Source of the DNA: Euzebya pacifica
GTDB taxonomy: Bacteria; Actinomycetota; Nitriliruptoria; Euzebyales; Euzebyaceae
NCBI RefSeq assembly: GCF_003344865.1
Contig: NZ_CP031166.1
Coordinates: 1 to 64,000, forward strand
DNA: 64,000 nucleotides
Reading direction: 5' to 3'
Below the pieces are notes generated by a model. That model was not told the origin of the DNA, ran no database searches, and worked only from the letters and a program-made list of their open reading frames with translations. The position numbers and the translations under genes are program-made. Position 1 is the stretch's first letter. Each line of letters begins with the position of its first letter. Below, in pieces: positions 16,577 through 25,255 of the stretch.

Positions 16577-17776
16577 TCATCGGTGGATGCGGGAGGGCGA
16601 GGCCGTGATCGACCAGATGCCGACACAGCGGCCGCGGCTTGCAATGGCGGCGTTGCGGATGGTGTCACCCCTGGTGATCTGGTCATCGAGGAGGACGAAC
16701 CGGTCGGGCATCCCATGGGTGCCGTCGCGGGTCTGGTGGGTGCGGCCGGTCAGCAGCCCGACGAGCCGGCCGAGGCGTTGGGAGGTCTGGGCAGGCCGAT
16801 CAGCTGACCAGCGGTGGGCGGCGATCGACACCACGGCCACTGACGGGTCGATGACCTGCCGGGTGATGTCGGCGGCGATGCAGACGGCCGGCAGGAGCAG
16901 CAGGTGGGGGAGGGGGTGAGGGCCTGACCGGTACCAGCCGTCAGCCGTCCACCAGTTCTTGAGCCGCCACAGGGTGGTTTGCCACGTCTGGGTGTAGGGG
17001 CCGAGGGTTCGCAGCGGCCCGATGAGGTGGGGCCGGTCGTCCCACTTGTCGCGGTTGGCGACCAGTTGCGGGTCGAGGTCCAGCAGGCGGGGAAGACGAT
17101 GGGTGGCGAGCCGCATTGCCGTCCACGGCCGGTGGAGGACCTCGTCGATGCGCATCAGCCGGGATGGCCAGAGGTGGCAACGTTCCCCCGTCATGCCGAG
17201 GACCCGTCCAGACGGCCAGCGCCGCTGGGTGTCGGGCAGGGCGTGGCTTGCGAGGCGGTCCTGGGCGGCGGGGCGGCTGCCCGGATGCACCCATCCGCTG
17301 GTGAGGAGCTGGTGGAGCACGTCGGGGTCGTGGACGTGGCGGATCGGTTGCCAGCCGTCACGGGGGACGGCCCAGGCCAGCGGCCCGTCTGGGTCGTCGG
17401 CGTCGTCTCCGGCGGTGACGTCGGCAGGATCGAGCACTCGGATGCCTTGGGGGAGGCGGGCGGCGAGTGGCCCGTCGGGTCGGGTGGCCACCAGTGCGAC
17501 GTCAGCGGTGTGGTTCGCTGTGGCGGGGTTGATGGTGGAGGGGTCCCACACGTCGTCGATGTGGACCGCCCGGTCGTGGGCGGCGGCCCAGACGTCGCGG
17601 GGGTCGTGGTGGCGGCTGGTGCCGAGGACCCGGATGCCCGCGGCGGCGGCCGCCGCTGCAATGTGGCGCAGGCCGATGTCGAGCGGACCCGCAGGTGGCC
17701 AGGCCGGTTCAACGGGACGCAGGGGTGGACCGGGCCGGTCGACATCGATGAGGACGGCCCGTCCGGTGGTGTGCAT
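16577..17776 (-). CDS. Phosphoribosyltransferase-like protein
   Basis: 399 residues. The C-terminal 130 residues hold the diagnostic part: strands around VAVVSIAAHRWSAD, then RFVLLDDQITRGDTIRNAA, which is the PRPP-binding motif of type I phosphoribosyltransferases (hydrophobic-DD-x-x-T-x-G-x-T). ComF-type competence proteins share this DD-TTG signature. The N-terminal 230 residues are unrelated to ComF zinc fingers; they contain several alpha/beta units (GIRVLGTSRHHDPRDVWAA, HTADVALVATRPD) like a receiver or nucleotide-binding fold. Substrate unknown. ATG at 17776. Confidence 0.75.
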   Translation of the reverse strand: MHTTGRAVLIDVDRPGPPLRPVEPAWPPAGPLDIGLRHIAAAAAAAGIRVLGTSRHHDPRDVWAAAHDRAVHIDDVWDPSTINPATANHTADVALVATRPDGPLAARLPQGIRVLDPADVTAGDDADDPDGPLAWAVPRDGWQPIRHVHDPDVLHQLLTSGWVHPGSRPAAQDRLASHALPDTQRRWPSGRVLGMTGERCHLWPSRLMRIDEVLHRPWTAMRLATHRLPRLLDLDPQLVANRDKWDDRPHLIGPLRTLGPYTQTWQTTLWRLKNWWTADGWYRSGPHPLPHLLLLPAVCIAADITRQVIDPSVAVVSIAAHRWSADRPAQTSQRLGRLVGLLTGRTHQTRDGTHGMPDRFVLLDDQITRGDTIRNAAIASRGRCVGIWSITASPSRIHR

Positions 17777-17904
17777 CGTCGTCCCCCTCCCACGGTTCCT
17801 GCGGGCAGCCTACGGCCGGCAGGAACCCGTGGGTGGGGCCACCAATGTCGCCACCGGGCGGGGCAGGTTGGAAGGCGGTGCCCTCAGGGTGTCGTGCCGG
17901 AGGG

Positions 17905-19071
17905 TCAGGCCGGCGGGCGGGCCGCTGCCACGTCACGCGCGACTTGGTCACACACCGCTGCCTGGCCGCCAAGGGGAACGATGGTGGCCGGGTCGAGACG
18001 AATCACCTCGTCGAGGACCTGGTCGGGTACCTGGCCGCACTGGGGGACGAGCAGGACGGGGCCGCCGGTCAGCGACGCCGCTGCGATGGAGTCGGCGAAC
18101 ACATCGGCGCGGGACAGGTAGACGACAGCGGCGCCGTTGGGGAACTGGTAGCGGCTGATCGCAATGGCTGTGTCGAACCGGGAGGGGCCTTCGAGCCGCT
18201 GGATCGGCCGGGACGTCATCGGCGGGACCGGTGTCGGCTGGCCAGTGGGTTCGGGGTCGGGCTGTGCAGGTGGAGTGCCGCCGGCCGGCTGCGGATCCCG
18301 GTCGACGCCCTTGCGGTCGGTCACGTACAACAGGCCCTCCTGATGGGGGGCGATGTCGGGGGACGCAAGGTCGGTGCCGTCGATCAGCACCACGCTCCAG
18401 GTCGTCTCGGGAGACCCGATCAGGGCGGCATCGAAGATCGTGGCGACCGAACTGCTCGAGGGACGGAACACCTCGACGATGTCGATCAGGTCGGTACTGG
18501 TGCACGAGGCGTTGGCGAACAACCCGGCGACCAGACCTGCACCCGGGTCGTGGAAGGCGTTGGTGTTGAACTCGAACCCGTTGCAGCCGGTGTTGGGGTT
18601 GTTGTCGGCGTCGATGAAGTGCATGAACGCCCCGAGGGAGGAGTCCGCCCAGGTGTCGTAGGTGAGGCCGATGCCGCCGAGGCTGAACACGCCGTTGCCC
18701 TCGTTGCAGTAGCCCGCCCCGCCGCCGCCGAGGTCGAGGGTGCCAACGTTGCCCGACGGGCCGTTGTTGTCATCACTGGTGGAGCAGGCCGCATCGACTT
18801 CTTCCGGCGTCTGTGTCGACCGGGCCCTGCTGTCGCTGTGCGCGGTGAACCGTCCGGCGGTCAGGGTCGACGCCGTCGTGGCACTACGGGCCTCCACCCG
18901 TGTGCGGACAACTGCCTGCTGCTCCGCAGAGGTGACGTTGTCCAGCGTGGGTGTGGCACGGCGGACAGCAGCCGCATCACCCTCGAGCAGCTGGGCGGAT
19001 GCCACCCCGCCGAGCAGCATCGTGGCCAGAACGACAAGGGCCACAACGGGCCCCCACGTGGTCTTCCTCAT
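17905..19071 (-). CDS. Secreted CWB2 protein with acidic N-terminal domain
   Basis: ATG 19071 after AAAGGGGAAA. Signal peptide: basic MRKTTW, core VVALVVLATMLLGGV, cleavage after ASA near residue 26. Residues 90-260 form an unrecognised extracytoplasmic domain with four Cys and many Asp/Asn/Gly (FIDADNNPNTGCNGFEF), probably calcium- or sugar-binding. A Pro-rich linker (PPAQPDPEPTGQPTPVPP) leads to a C-terminal CWB2 region of about 100 residues: RLEGPSRFDTAIAISRYQFP, ADVFADSIAAASLTGGPVLL and IVPLGGQAAV. The domain order is opposite to that of the 9192 protein. Confidence 0.88.
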   Translation of the reverse strand: MRKTTWGPVVALVVLATMLLGGVASAQLLEGDAAAVRRATPTLDNVTSAEQQAVVRTRVEARSATTASTLTAGRFTAHSDSRARSTQTPEEVDAACSTSDDNNGPSGNVGTLDLGGGGAGYCNEGNGVFSLGGIGLTYDTWADSSLGAFMHFIDADNNPNTGCNGFEFNTNAFHDPGAGLVAGLFANASCTSTDLIDIVEVFRPSSSSVATIFDAALIGSPETTWSVVLIDGTDLASPDIAPHQEGLLYVTDRKGVDRDPQPAGGTPPAQPDPEPTGQPTPVPPMTSRPIQRLEGPSRFDTAIAISRYQFPNGAAVVYLSRADVFADSIAAASLTGGPVLLVPQCGQVPDQVLDEVIRLDPATIVPLGGQAAVCDQVARDVAAARPPA

Positions 19072-19225
19072 GGGTGTTTCCCCTTTCGTGGGACAGCGGA
19101 CCCAAATTGCCCGTCCCGACCGTCGAGACGGGCTGTCCACCCGCCAGTGATGGTCGACGAAGACCCGCCTGACCGTCACCGCAGCGGCCGCCAAAAGGGG
19201 GGCGTCGACACCACCTGATGCGGGG

Positions 19226-20188
19226 TCAGTCGGGGGAGTGGTTCACCCAGATGTGGGTCCGATGCCAGTCCAGGTAACGCGCCGCCGGGGCGGCCGCCTG
19301 GGAGGGGACGATCAGCCGGTCGGCCACGGTGAAGGCCTGACCGGCGGCGGGGTCGCTGGCCGCAGCCGCCGCAAGCCGACCGGCCCGCCGGATCCGCAGG
19401 TCCGCATCGATGGTCAGCAGTCCGGTGTCGAACCCGATGTCGTGGGTGGGGCAGGCCGCCACCCCGTTGGCCGGATCGAGCCGTTCCCGGCTGGTGGAGT
19501 CCCGCCACGGCTTCACATGGCTGGCGATGGTGAGCCGATGACCCGGCAACGCCGACCCGTCCAACCCACAGAACCCGCAGCGGTTGGCGAACCGGGCAAG
19601 GACCTGCCGGGCGTAGCGGGCTTGACCGACCCGCAGATCGGCGATCGCCTGACGGACCGTGCGGCCCTCGACCATTGCAGCTTCGCGTTCGAGGTCCTCC
19701 CCCGCGAGCTCGTCGAGCCCGACGAACAACGCCTGCCATCCGCCGTTGGCGTCAGCCAAGCCGAGGAAGTCCGGCAGCACCGTCTCGTCGACCCCCGCCA
19801 GGCGTGCGCCCGCCAGGGCAACCAGGTACAGCTCGGCAAACGGGAGGTCGCCGGTCCCGAGTGCGACGTACAGCTCCGCCTCGTGGCTGCCGGCATGCGC
19901 ACGGGTGCCACGCAAGTTGTGACACTTCATCGCCACCGACGACGACGTCCGCACCACCGCATCGGCGATCATCCGGATCACCTCGTGGTGACCGGACCGA
20001 TCCGACCCGCCCTGTGTCGAGGGGTCCACGAGGAACATCGCCGCATACGCCAGCAGCACCTCAACCGGCTCGTACAGGCCCTGGTTGCCCTTCGGCCTCG
20101 GGGGCTGGCGGCTGCGGATGCGCCGCCACTGGGCCGCCGCCCCATCCACCGTCAACGACTCCAACGCGTCGCGAGTCACCCCAGCCAT
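19226..20188 (-). CDS. HNH endonuclease domain protein
   Basis: 320 residues, ATG 20188. The C-terminal third has a textbook HNH nuclease: RFANRCGFCGLDGS (Cys-x-x-Cys), IASHVKPWRDSTSRERLDP, NGVAACPTHDIGFDTGLLTI, giving the catalytic His of SHVKPW, the Asn of NG and the closing C-x-x-H. Similar domains end many restriction-like proteins. Residues 60-200 form an unrelated helical domain (HHEVIRMIADAVVRTSSSVAMK, ELYVALGTGDLPFAELYLVA) that is often fused to this HNH type. Likely defence or repair nuclease; specificity unknown. Confidence 0.9.
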   Translation of the reverse strand: MAGVTRDALESLTVDGAAAQWRRIRSRQPPRPKGNQGLYEPVEVLLAYAAMFLVDPSTQGGSDRSGHHEVIRMIADAVVRTSSSVAMKCHNLRGTRAHAGSHEAELYVALGTGDLPFAELYLVALAGARLAGVDETVLPDFLGLADANGGWQALFVGLDELAGEDLEREAAMVEGRTVRQAIADLRVGQARYARQVLARFANRCGFCGLDGSALPGHRLTIASHVKPWRDSTSRERLDPANGVAACPTHDIGFDTGLLTIDADLRIRRAGRLAAAAASDPAAGQAFTVADRLIVPSQAAAPAARYLDWHRTHIWVNHSPD

Positions 20189-20255
20189 CAGCGGCAGTCT
20201 GCCAGAAGCCCACCAGGAGCTCCTGTGAGAGACGGACCTGCCGGGTGGGAGCCGC

Positions 20256-22796
20256 TCAGTCGCCGATGGCTGCTTCTGCGGTATCAGGAGCGGTGGCCGG
20301 CATCGTTTCGCCGTGGCTGAGGGCCTCAGTGATGAAGGTGTGGGCGTCGGCCGGCTTGCCGAGCCCGTAGCCCTGCAGCTTGTCGGCACCCAAGCGGGTG
20401 AGGAGGCGGGCGTCGCGCATGGACTCGACCCCTTCGGCGACGACCCGCATGTCGAGTGCATGGCCGAGGCCGATGAGTGCGTCAAGGACAGCCACGACCC
20501 GCGGGGATCCATGGGCACCGATGAGCATCTGCCGGTCGATCTTGAGCTCGTCGATGTCGAACCGGGCAAGGCGGCCGAGCGAGGAGTGCCCCTCGCCGAC
20601 GTCGTCGATGGCGATGCGGCAACCGAGCTCGTGAAGGGTCTGCAGGGTCTCAGCGGTCGCTTCGGGGTCGACCATCGCCGACTGCTCGGTGATCTCGATG
20701 GTCAGCCACGACGGGTCGATGTCGTGGGCTTCGCAGGCACCCGTGACGAGATCGGGAAGGGTGCCGGAGGCCAGGTCGACGGCGGTGACGTTGAGGTTGA
20801 CGTGCACGGCGGCGTCGTGTTCGTCGCGCCATCGGGCGATGTCGGCACAGACGGCTTGCAGCATGGCGCCCGTGAGGAAGGAATCGAGGCCCATTGAGAC
20901 GAGCTTGGGCAGCCAGGCACCGGGTGGAAGCGTGCCGTCGGTGGGGTGGTTCCAGCGGGCCAGGGCTTCGGCGCCGACCATGGCTGGTTCGGGCCCCGCA
21001 GACATGATCGGCTGGTACCACGGGACGATCTCGCCGTTGCCGAGAGCGTGGCGGAGCTGGTCGGCGAGGCGGAGGTCCTTGGCGGTGCCGAGCGGCATCT
21101 TGTCGGTGAAGGACCGGACAGGGCCCGTGCCGTGATCGAGTGCGGTTTCGGCGCGGACGAGGAGATCAGCGACGCCGATCTGGACGCCGCGGTCGGTGCG
21201 GGCGGCTGTCCCGACGACAATGGAGACGGGCAGGGGAAGGTCATCGACCCGGTAGGTGCCCGACAGGCTGCGGCCGAGCGTTTCGGCGCTGGGGCCGGTG
21301 TCGTCGATGCAGACGGCGAAGCAGTCGCGGGCGACGTGTCCCTGGGGTTGGCCGATGGCCAGCTCGGTGAGGTGCTGGCCGACCTGCCGGATGATGTCGT
21401 CCGCGGCGTAGGGCCCGAGGGCCTGCTCGATCTCGCGCAGGTCGGCGATCCGCAGGACGTGGACGGCGCGGGCGGTCGCGATGCCGTGGGTCTGGTCGAG
21501 GAACGCGGGACGGGATGGCAGCCCCGAGATGTTGTCGGCGGTCACCGCTTCGGTGTGGCGTGCCAGCTTGTCAGCGGTGATGGCCCAGCCGAGCATCGGC
21601 AGGGCCAGGCTCAGCACGGCCACCGGATGGTAGGCCGCGAGGATGCAGACAACGGTGGCGGGGGCAGCAGCAACGACGAGGGCCATCGGGTGCAGTGAGG
21701 GCCGCAGCAGCGTGGGCGACCACGGTTCGCCGGTAGCGAACCGGATGAGGTGGTGCACCACGACCGCGGTGACGTAGTCGATGAGGACCGATCCGACGGT
21801 GACGGCAGCCCACATGGCGGGGGTCGCCGGGTCGGTTCCTATGGTGGTCAGGATGACCACGGCGACGCCGACCGGTGCGAGGGTGTTGAGGGCAGCGTTG
21901 CAGACAGTCTTGAAGACGTGCAGTCGTGCGGGACCGCTGGTGGGGCCGGTGCCGATGGTCCGGTGGACGACCTCACCGATGATCATGGCGGCAAGGACCA
22001 TCGGGGGGCCGCCGGCGGGGGAGGTGACGGCGGCGAGGACGAAGAAGGCATTGGTCGGGCTCTGCCGGCGTGGGCCAGCGATGGATGCCACGTGGGCGGC
22101 CAGGCCGATGGTGGTCAGGGCACCCGCTGTGACGAGCGACCCGGTCGGCATGGTTGAGGTGACCATCAGCAGGGCCAAGGTGCCGGTGACGGTGAGGAGG
22201 CCGATGACGCCAATGGCGGTGGTGCCCGGCCGCGACGGCAGCCCGGTGACGGCAACGGCTGCACGGCGGAGACGGGAGCCGCCTTGGGAGGCGGGCTGGC
22301 CGGCCCTGCGGATCAGGAGGAACAGCCCAATGACGAGGGCAATGTCGCCGATGGAGAACACGTTGGACAGCGGCCAGCTGGCGGGGGTGGCGAAGATGTC
22401 GCCGAGCCACCACAGGGTGGCGTTTTCGGTGACGGCAGAGTTGGAGAATCCGGTCTCGGGGGAGAGCCCTGCCATGTTGGCGGCGGCGGCGGTCGCCGGC
22501 ATGACGCCGCCGTTGGCGGCGATGACGAGGCCGTTGCTCGCAACTCCCAGAGCGATGACCGGCAGTCCCGTGACGTGCCGGTTGGCCCACGCCCACGTCA
22601 GCGCTGCTGCGTAGGACAGCAAGTGCACGAACCGGGCCGGGGTGCCGATGAGCACCTCGATGGCGATCGCCTGGACGAGGAACACCATGATGATGAAGTG
22701 GCTGTGGCGGATCGGCAGGCTGGCGGACGCCGACAGGCGTCCGCCGGTGAGCAGTCCTGCGGAGATGGCCAGGGCAGTGGCGACGAGCAGAATCAT
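20256..22796 (-). CDS. Membrane protein with degenerate GGDEF and intact EAL domain
   Basis: 846 residues. The N-terminus (ILLVATALAISAGLLTGGRL) matches the DUF5317 type membrane domain, followed by more membrane helices (to residue about 400). In the GGDEF domain the signature is RDCFA (490-494), so diguanylate cyclase activity should be lost. The EAL domain keeps GAEALARW (EAL 610-612), N in NLNVTAVDL, E in EITEQS, DD in IAIDDVGEGHSSL, K in ELKIDRQM and E in VVAEGVES, so cyclic-di-GMP phosphodiesterase activity is plausible. ATG 22796 overlaps the stop of the 22793 gene (ATGA). Together they form a complementary pair. Confidence 0.9.
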   Translation of the reverse strand: MILLVATALAISAGLLTGGRLSASASLPIRHSHFIIMVFLVQAIAIEVLIGTPARFVHLLSYAAALTWAWANRHVTGLPVIALGVASNGLVIAANGGVMPATAAAANMAGLSPETGFSNSAVTENATLWWLGDIFATPASWPLSNVFSIGDIALVIGLFLLIRRAGQPASQGGSRLRRAAVAVTGLPSRPGTTAIGVIGLLTVTGTLALLMVTSTMPTGSLVTAGALTTIGLAAHVASIAGPRRQSPTNAFFVLAAVTSPAGGPPMVLAAMIIGEVVHRTIGTGPTSGPARLHVFKTVCNAALNTLAPVGVAVVILTTIGTDPATPAMWAAVTVGSVLIDYVTAVVVHHLIRFATGEPWSPTLLRPSLHPMALVVAAAPATVVCILAAYHPVAVLSLALPMLGWAITADKLARHTEAVTADNISGLPSRPAFLDQTHGIATARAVHVLRIADLREIEQALGPYAADDIIRQVGQHLTELAIGQPQGHVARDCFAVCIDDTGPSAETLGRSLSGTYRVDDLPLPVSIVVGTAARTDRGVQIGVADLLVRAETALDHGTGPVRSFTDKMPLGTAKDLRLADQLRHALGNGEIVPWYQPIMSAGPEPAMVGAEALARWNHPTDGTLPPGAWLPKLVSMGLDSFLTGAMLQAVCADIARWRDEHDAAVHVNLNVTAVDLASGTLPDLVTGACEAHDIDPSWLTIEITEQSAMVDPEATAETLQTLHELGCRIAIDDVGEGHSSLGRLARFDIDELKIDRQMLIGAHGSPRVVAVLDALIGLGHALDMRVVAEGVESMRDARLLTRLGADKLQGYGLGKPADAHTFITEALSHGETMPATAPDTAEAAIGD

Positions 22797-24820
22797 GGGA
22801 CGTGGATCTCCTTGACCGCGGCGGTTGCCGGGGGGGTCAACGGCTGGTCCAGGCTGAGGCGCCCGTCGAGCCATGCCAACGTTTCGGGGAAGGACAGGGG
22901 TTTGGCGAGGCCGAACCCTTGGGCGCGTTCGATGCCGGCGCCTGCGGCTGCGTGGAGGTGTTCGGCCGTTTCGACACCCTCGACGATGAGGGGCAGCCCG
23001 AGCTCACGGCCGAACGCTCCGAGGGTCCGCAGGACCGCACGGCCGTAGTTGCTGTGGGTGGCGTCGGTCAGCAATGACTGGTCGACCTTGAGGGCCGTCA
23101 GTTGCATGGTGCGGATGCGGACCATGACTGAGTCGTTGCCGAACCCGTCGAGTGCGACGCCGACACCCGCTTCGGTGAGCCGGGCGACGGTACGGCGGGC
23201 ATCGTCGGGTTGGAACCCGCTGCTGTCGGTGATTTCCAGGGTCAGCCACTTGCTGGGGAGCTGGTGGTCGTGCAGGGCGGCAAGGACGTCGTCGGCGAAG
23301 GTGGGGTCGGCGAGGTTGCGGATGGAGATGTTGACGTGCACGCCGACCCGGTGGCCTCGGTCGTGCATCTGTCTGGTCGCCTTGCAGGCGTTGCGGAGCA
23401 CCCAGCGGGTCAACGGGGTGAGCAGCGCCGACGCCTCGACCAGCGGGATGAGGACGTTGGGGGCGATGGGGCCGTCGTCGGGGTGGTCCCAGCGGAGGAG
23501 GGCTTCCACCGCCAGCACGGCCTGGGTGCGGACATCCAGGATCGGCTGGAAGTGCAGGGCGAGGTTGTCGTTGGCGATCGCGTCGGCAAGGTCACGCAAC
23601 CGGCGGGTGTCGGCTCCGAGTTCAGCCTCTTCGATGCGGTGACCGGTGCGCTTGGAGGCGTACATGGCGGCGTCTGCAGCCCGGAGCAGCGCCCCGACAC
23701 CCTCGTCTTCGGTTGTCACCTGGGCGTAGCCCATCGATGCTTCGACCTCGACGGTGACGTCGTTGACGATCAGTTGGACAGGGAAGGCATCCGCGAAGTG
23801 CTGCACCTGTGGTCGGGCGTCGGTGGTGGTGTCGGGCAGCAGCACGGCGAACTCGTCACCGCCGAGTCGTGCGACCGTGGCGCCGTGGGGCGCGCGAGCC
23901 TGCAACTGTTCGGCGACTCGTTGCAGGACGATGTCGCCCGTGGCGTGCCCGAGGGTGTCGTTGATCGGCTTGAACCCGTCGAGGTCGAGGACGACGACGG
24001 TGGGGCGCAGCCCATGCCTGATGCCACGGGCGAGTACCTGTTCGGCGTCGGCGGTGAACCGGTCGCGGTTGGCAAGGCCCGTGAGGGGATCATGGTGGGC
24101 ACGGTCCTCAGCAGCGGCGAGGTGGCGGCCGGACCGGATCACCGTGCCGGTGAGGACCATGGCGAAGGGGAGCAGCAGCGGGGAGACCGCTGCGGCTCCA
24201 ACGAGGACTGGGGCCTGCACCAGGAGCAGGCCATCGGTGCCGAACGCGAGGAGAAAGTCGCGTCGCATCGTTGTGACGGCACCATCACCGGTGGCCAGGC
24301 CAATGGCGATGTTAAGGGGAATGGCGGCAACGGCATACATGCTGAGCCCGGCGAGGACGATGCCGAGGACTTGTTCGGCGCTGACGTCGAGGCTGGCAAC
24401 GGCATGTTGCGCGTCGAAGGTCCGGAGCGCGGCGGCGGCAGCAGCAGTGGACAGTGCGGCGGTGGCGGCGTTGAACGCCACCTTGTGACGATCGATGCGA
24501 CGCGAGAGGTCACCGATGATCGATGCGGCGGCAACGATCGGGACGGCGGCCAACCCACTGAGGGACATGGTCAACGCGAAGGCGTAGGCCAGCGACACGG
24601 TGACGAAGCTGGCTTCGCGTCCCCGGATCCACCTGACCGGCTGGATCTCCGCGACGAGCAGCGCCCCCGCGAAGGTGCCGACGGCGATCCAGTTGGGACT
24701 CAGCGTCCCGTTGAGCAACTCGGCGCCGCCGATCCCCGTGGCGGCGACGCCGAGGAGGATGACGGCGGCGAGGTAGGCCCGGAGGCCAACGGAGTACGCA
24801 GGCGAGTTGCCTGCGGTCAT
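22793..24820 (-). CDS. Membrane protein with intact GGDEF and degenerate EAL domain
   Basis: 675 residues, ATG 24820. Residues 10-265 have about eight membrane helices (MASE-like). GGDEF is intact (RLGGDEFAVL, residues 320-324), so cyclic-di-GMP synthesis is plausible. The EAL domain keeps AVEALLRW (439-441), but the DDFGTG motif reads ALDGFGNDS: the second Asp needed for metal binding is lost, so hydrolysis is doubtful. Its stop overlaps the start of the next gene, whose cyclase is dead and EAL intact. A 29-residue peptide gene ends 13 bases upstream. Confidence 0.9.
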   Translation of the reverse strand: MTAGNSPAYSVGLRAYLAAVILLGVAATGIGGAELLNGTLSPNWIAVGTFAGALLVAEIQPVRWIRGREASFVTVSLAYAFALTMSLSGLAAVPIVAAASIIGDLSRRIDRHKVAFNAATAALSTAAAAAALRTFDAQHAVASLDVSAEQVLGIVLAGLSMYAVAAIPLNIAIGLATGDGAVTTMRRDFLLAFGTDGLLLVQAPVLVGAAAVSPLLLPFAMVLTGTVIRSGRHLAAAEDRAHHDPLTGLANRDRFTADAEQVLARGIRHGLRPTVVVLDLDGFKPINDTLGHATGDIVLQRVAEQLQARAPHGATVARLGGDEFAVLLPDTTTDARPQVQHFADAFPVQLIVNDVTVEVEASMGYAQVTTEDEGVGALLRAADAAMYASKRTGHRIEEAELGADTRRLRDLADAIANDNLALHFQPILDVRTQAVLAVEALLRWDHPDDGPIAPNVLIPLVEASALLTPLTRWVLRNACKATRQMHDRGHRVGVHVNISIRNLADPTFADDVLAALHDHQLPSKWLTLEITDSSGFQPDDARRTVARLTEAGVGVALDGFGNDSVMVRIRTMQLTALKVDQSLLTDATHSNYGRAVLRTLGAFGRELGLPLIVEGVETAEHLHAAAGAGIERAQGFGLAKPLSFPETLAWLDGRLSLDQPLTPPATAAVKEIHVP

Positions 24821-24833
24821 GTCCGCTGGTCGC

Positions 24834-24923
24834 CTAGCCCCACTTCTGCGGGGCACCGGTGGCAAGGATGACGGCCACCAAGGCGGCAAGGTTCATGAGG
24901 GCTTTGCGTGTACGGGGACTCAT
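24834..24923 (-). CDS. 29-residue peptide gene heading the GGDEF-EAL operon
   Basis: ATG 24923 is preceded by AGGAG with seven-base spacing, the best ribosome site in the area. The product begins with the basic MSPRTRKALM, has a hydrophobic core NLAALVAVILATGA and ends PQKWG. This is the layout of a small exported signal peptide or a single-pass membrane peptide. The TAG at 24834-24836 is followed 13 bases later by the start of the 24820 gene, so co-translation is likely. A short leader, a secreted signal sensed by the membrane partner, or a regulatory membrane peptide are all possible. Confidence 0.65.
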   Translation of the reverse strand: MSPRTRKALMNLAALVAVILATGAPQKWG

Positions 24924-25255
24924 CGGATTGCTCCTGATCGTGGGTGGACTGCTGCGACGGCAGACAGAGACCGCCACCGCCACCACACAACTATCGGCAC
25001 GTCCGGAGAGAAACCTTAGAACTAGTTGCGCTGCAACGTCTTCGTGGCCATCAGGGGCCATGCGGACCTACGCATCGGGCCGCCCGACCACCCTGACCGA
25101 ACGGCGGTCACCCGTCCGGAATCCTTCGCGGGGCCACCGGGGCGGTGGGGTCCACGACGTTGTCGTCGGCTCGTGTCACCCTAAAGGGGCACCCGGCAGA
25201 TGCCGAGGTACTAGTCACCCGTACGGCTTGCCCACGCCCCGAAGGCCCGTTTCCC
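24924..25255. other. Divergent control region of the cyclic-di-GMP block
   Basis: 332 bases between the minus-strand operon and the plus-strand 25256 gene, with lower GC than the surroundings (AACCTTAGAACTAGTTGCGC at 25011-25030). A small stem CGGC-AGAT-GCCG lies at 25195-25206 just before CTAGTCACCC. I could not fit this to the known cyclic-di-GMP riboswitch consensus. It should hold both promoters. Confidence 0.45.

Noticed and set aside
23210-24871. A 553-codon open frame opposite the GGDEF gene
   Set aside because: The minus-strand frame has intact GGDEF motifs. The plus-strand frame is a Gly/Val-rich shadow created by high GC at the third codon position.
24924-25255. Possible cyclic-di-GMP riboswitch before the GGDEF-EAL genes
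   Set aside because: Short stems are present, but the conserved GEMM core and tetraloop-receptor elements could not be found on either strand.
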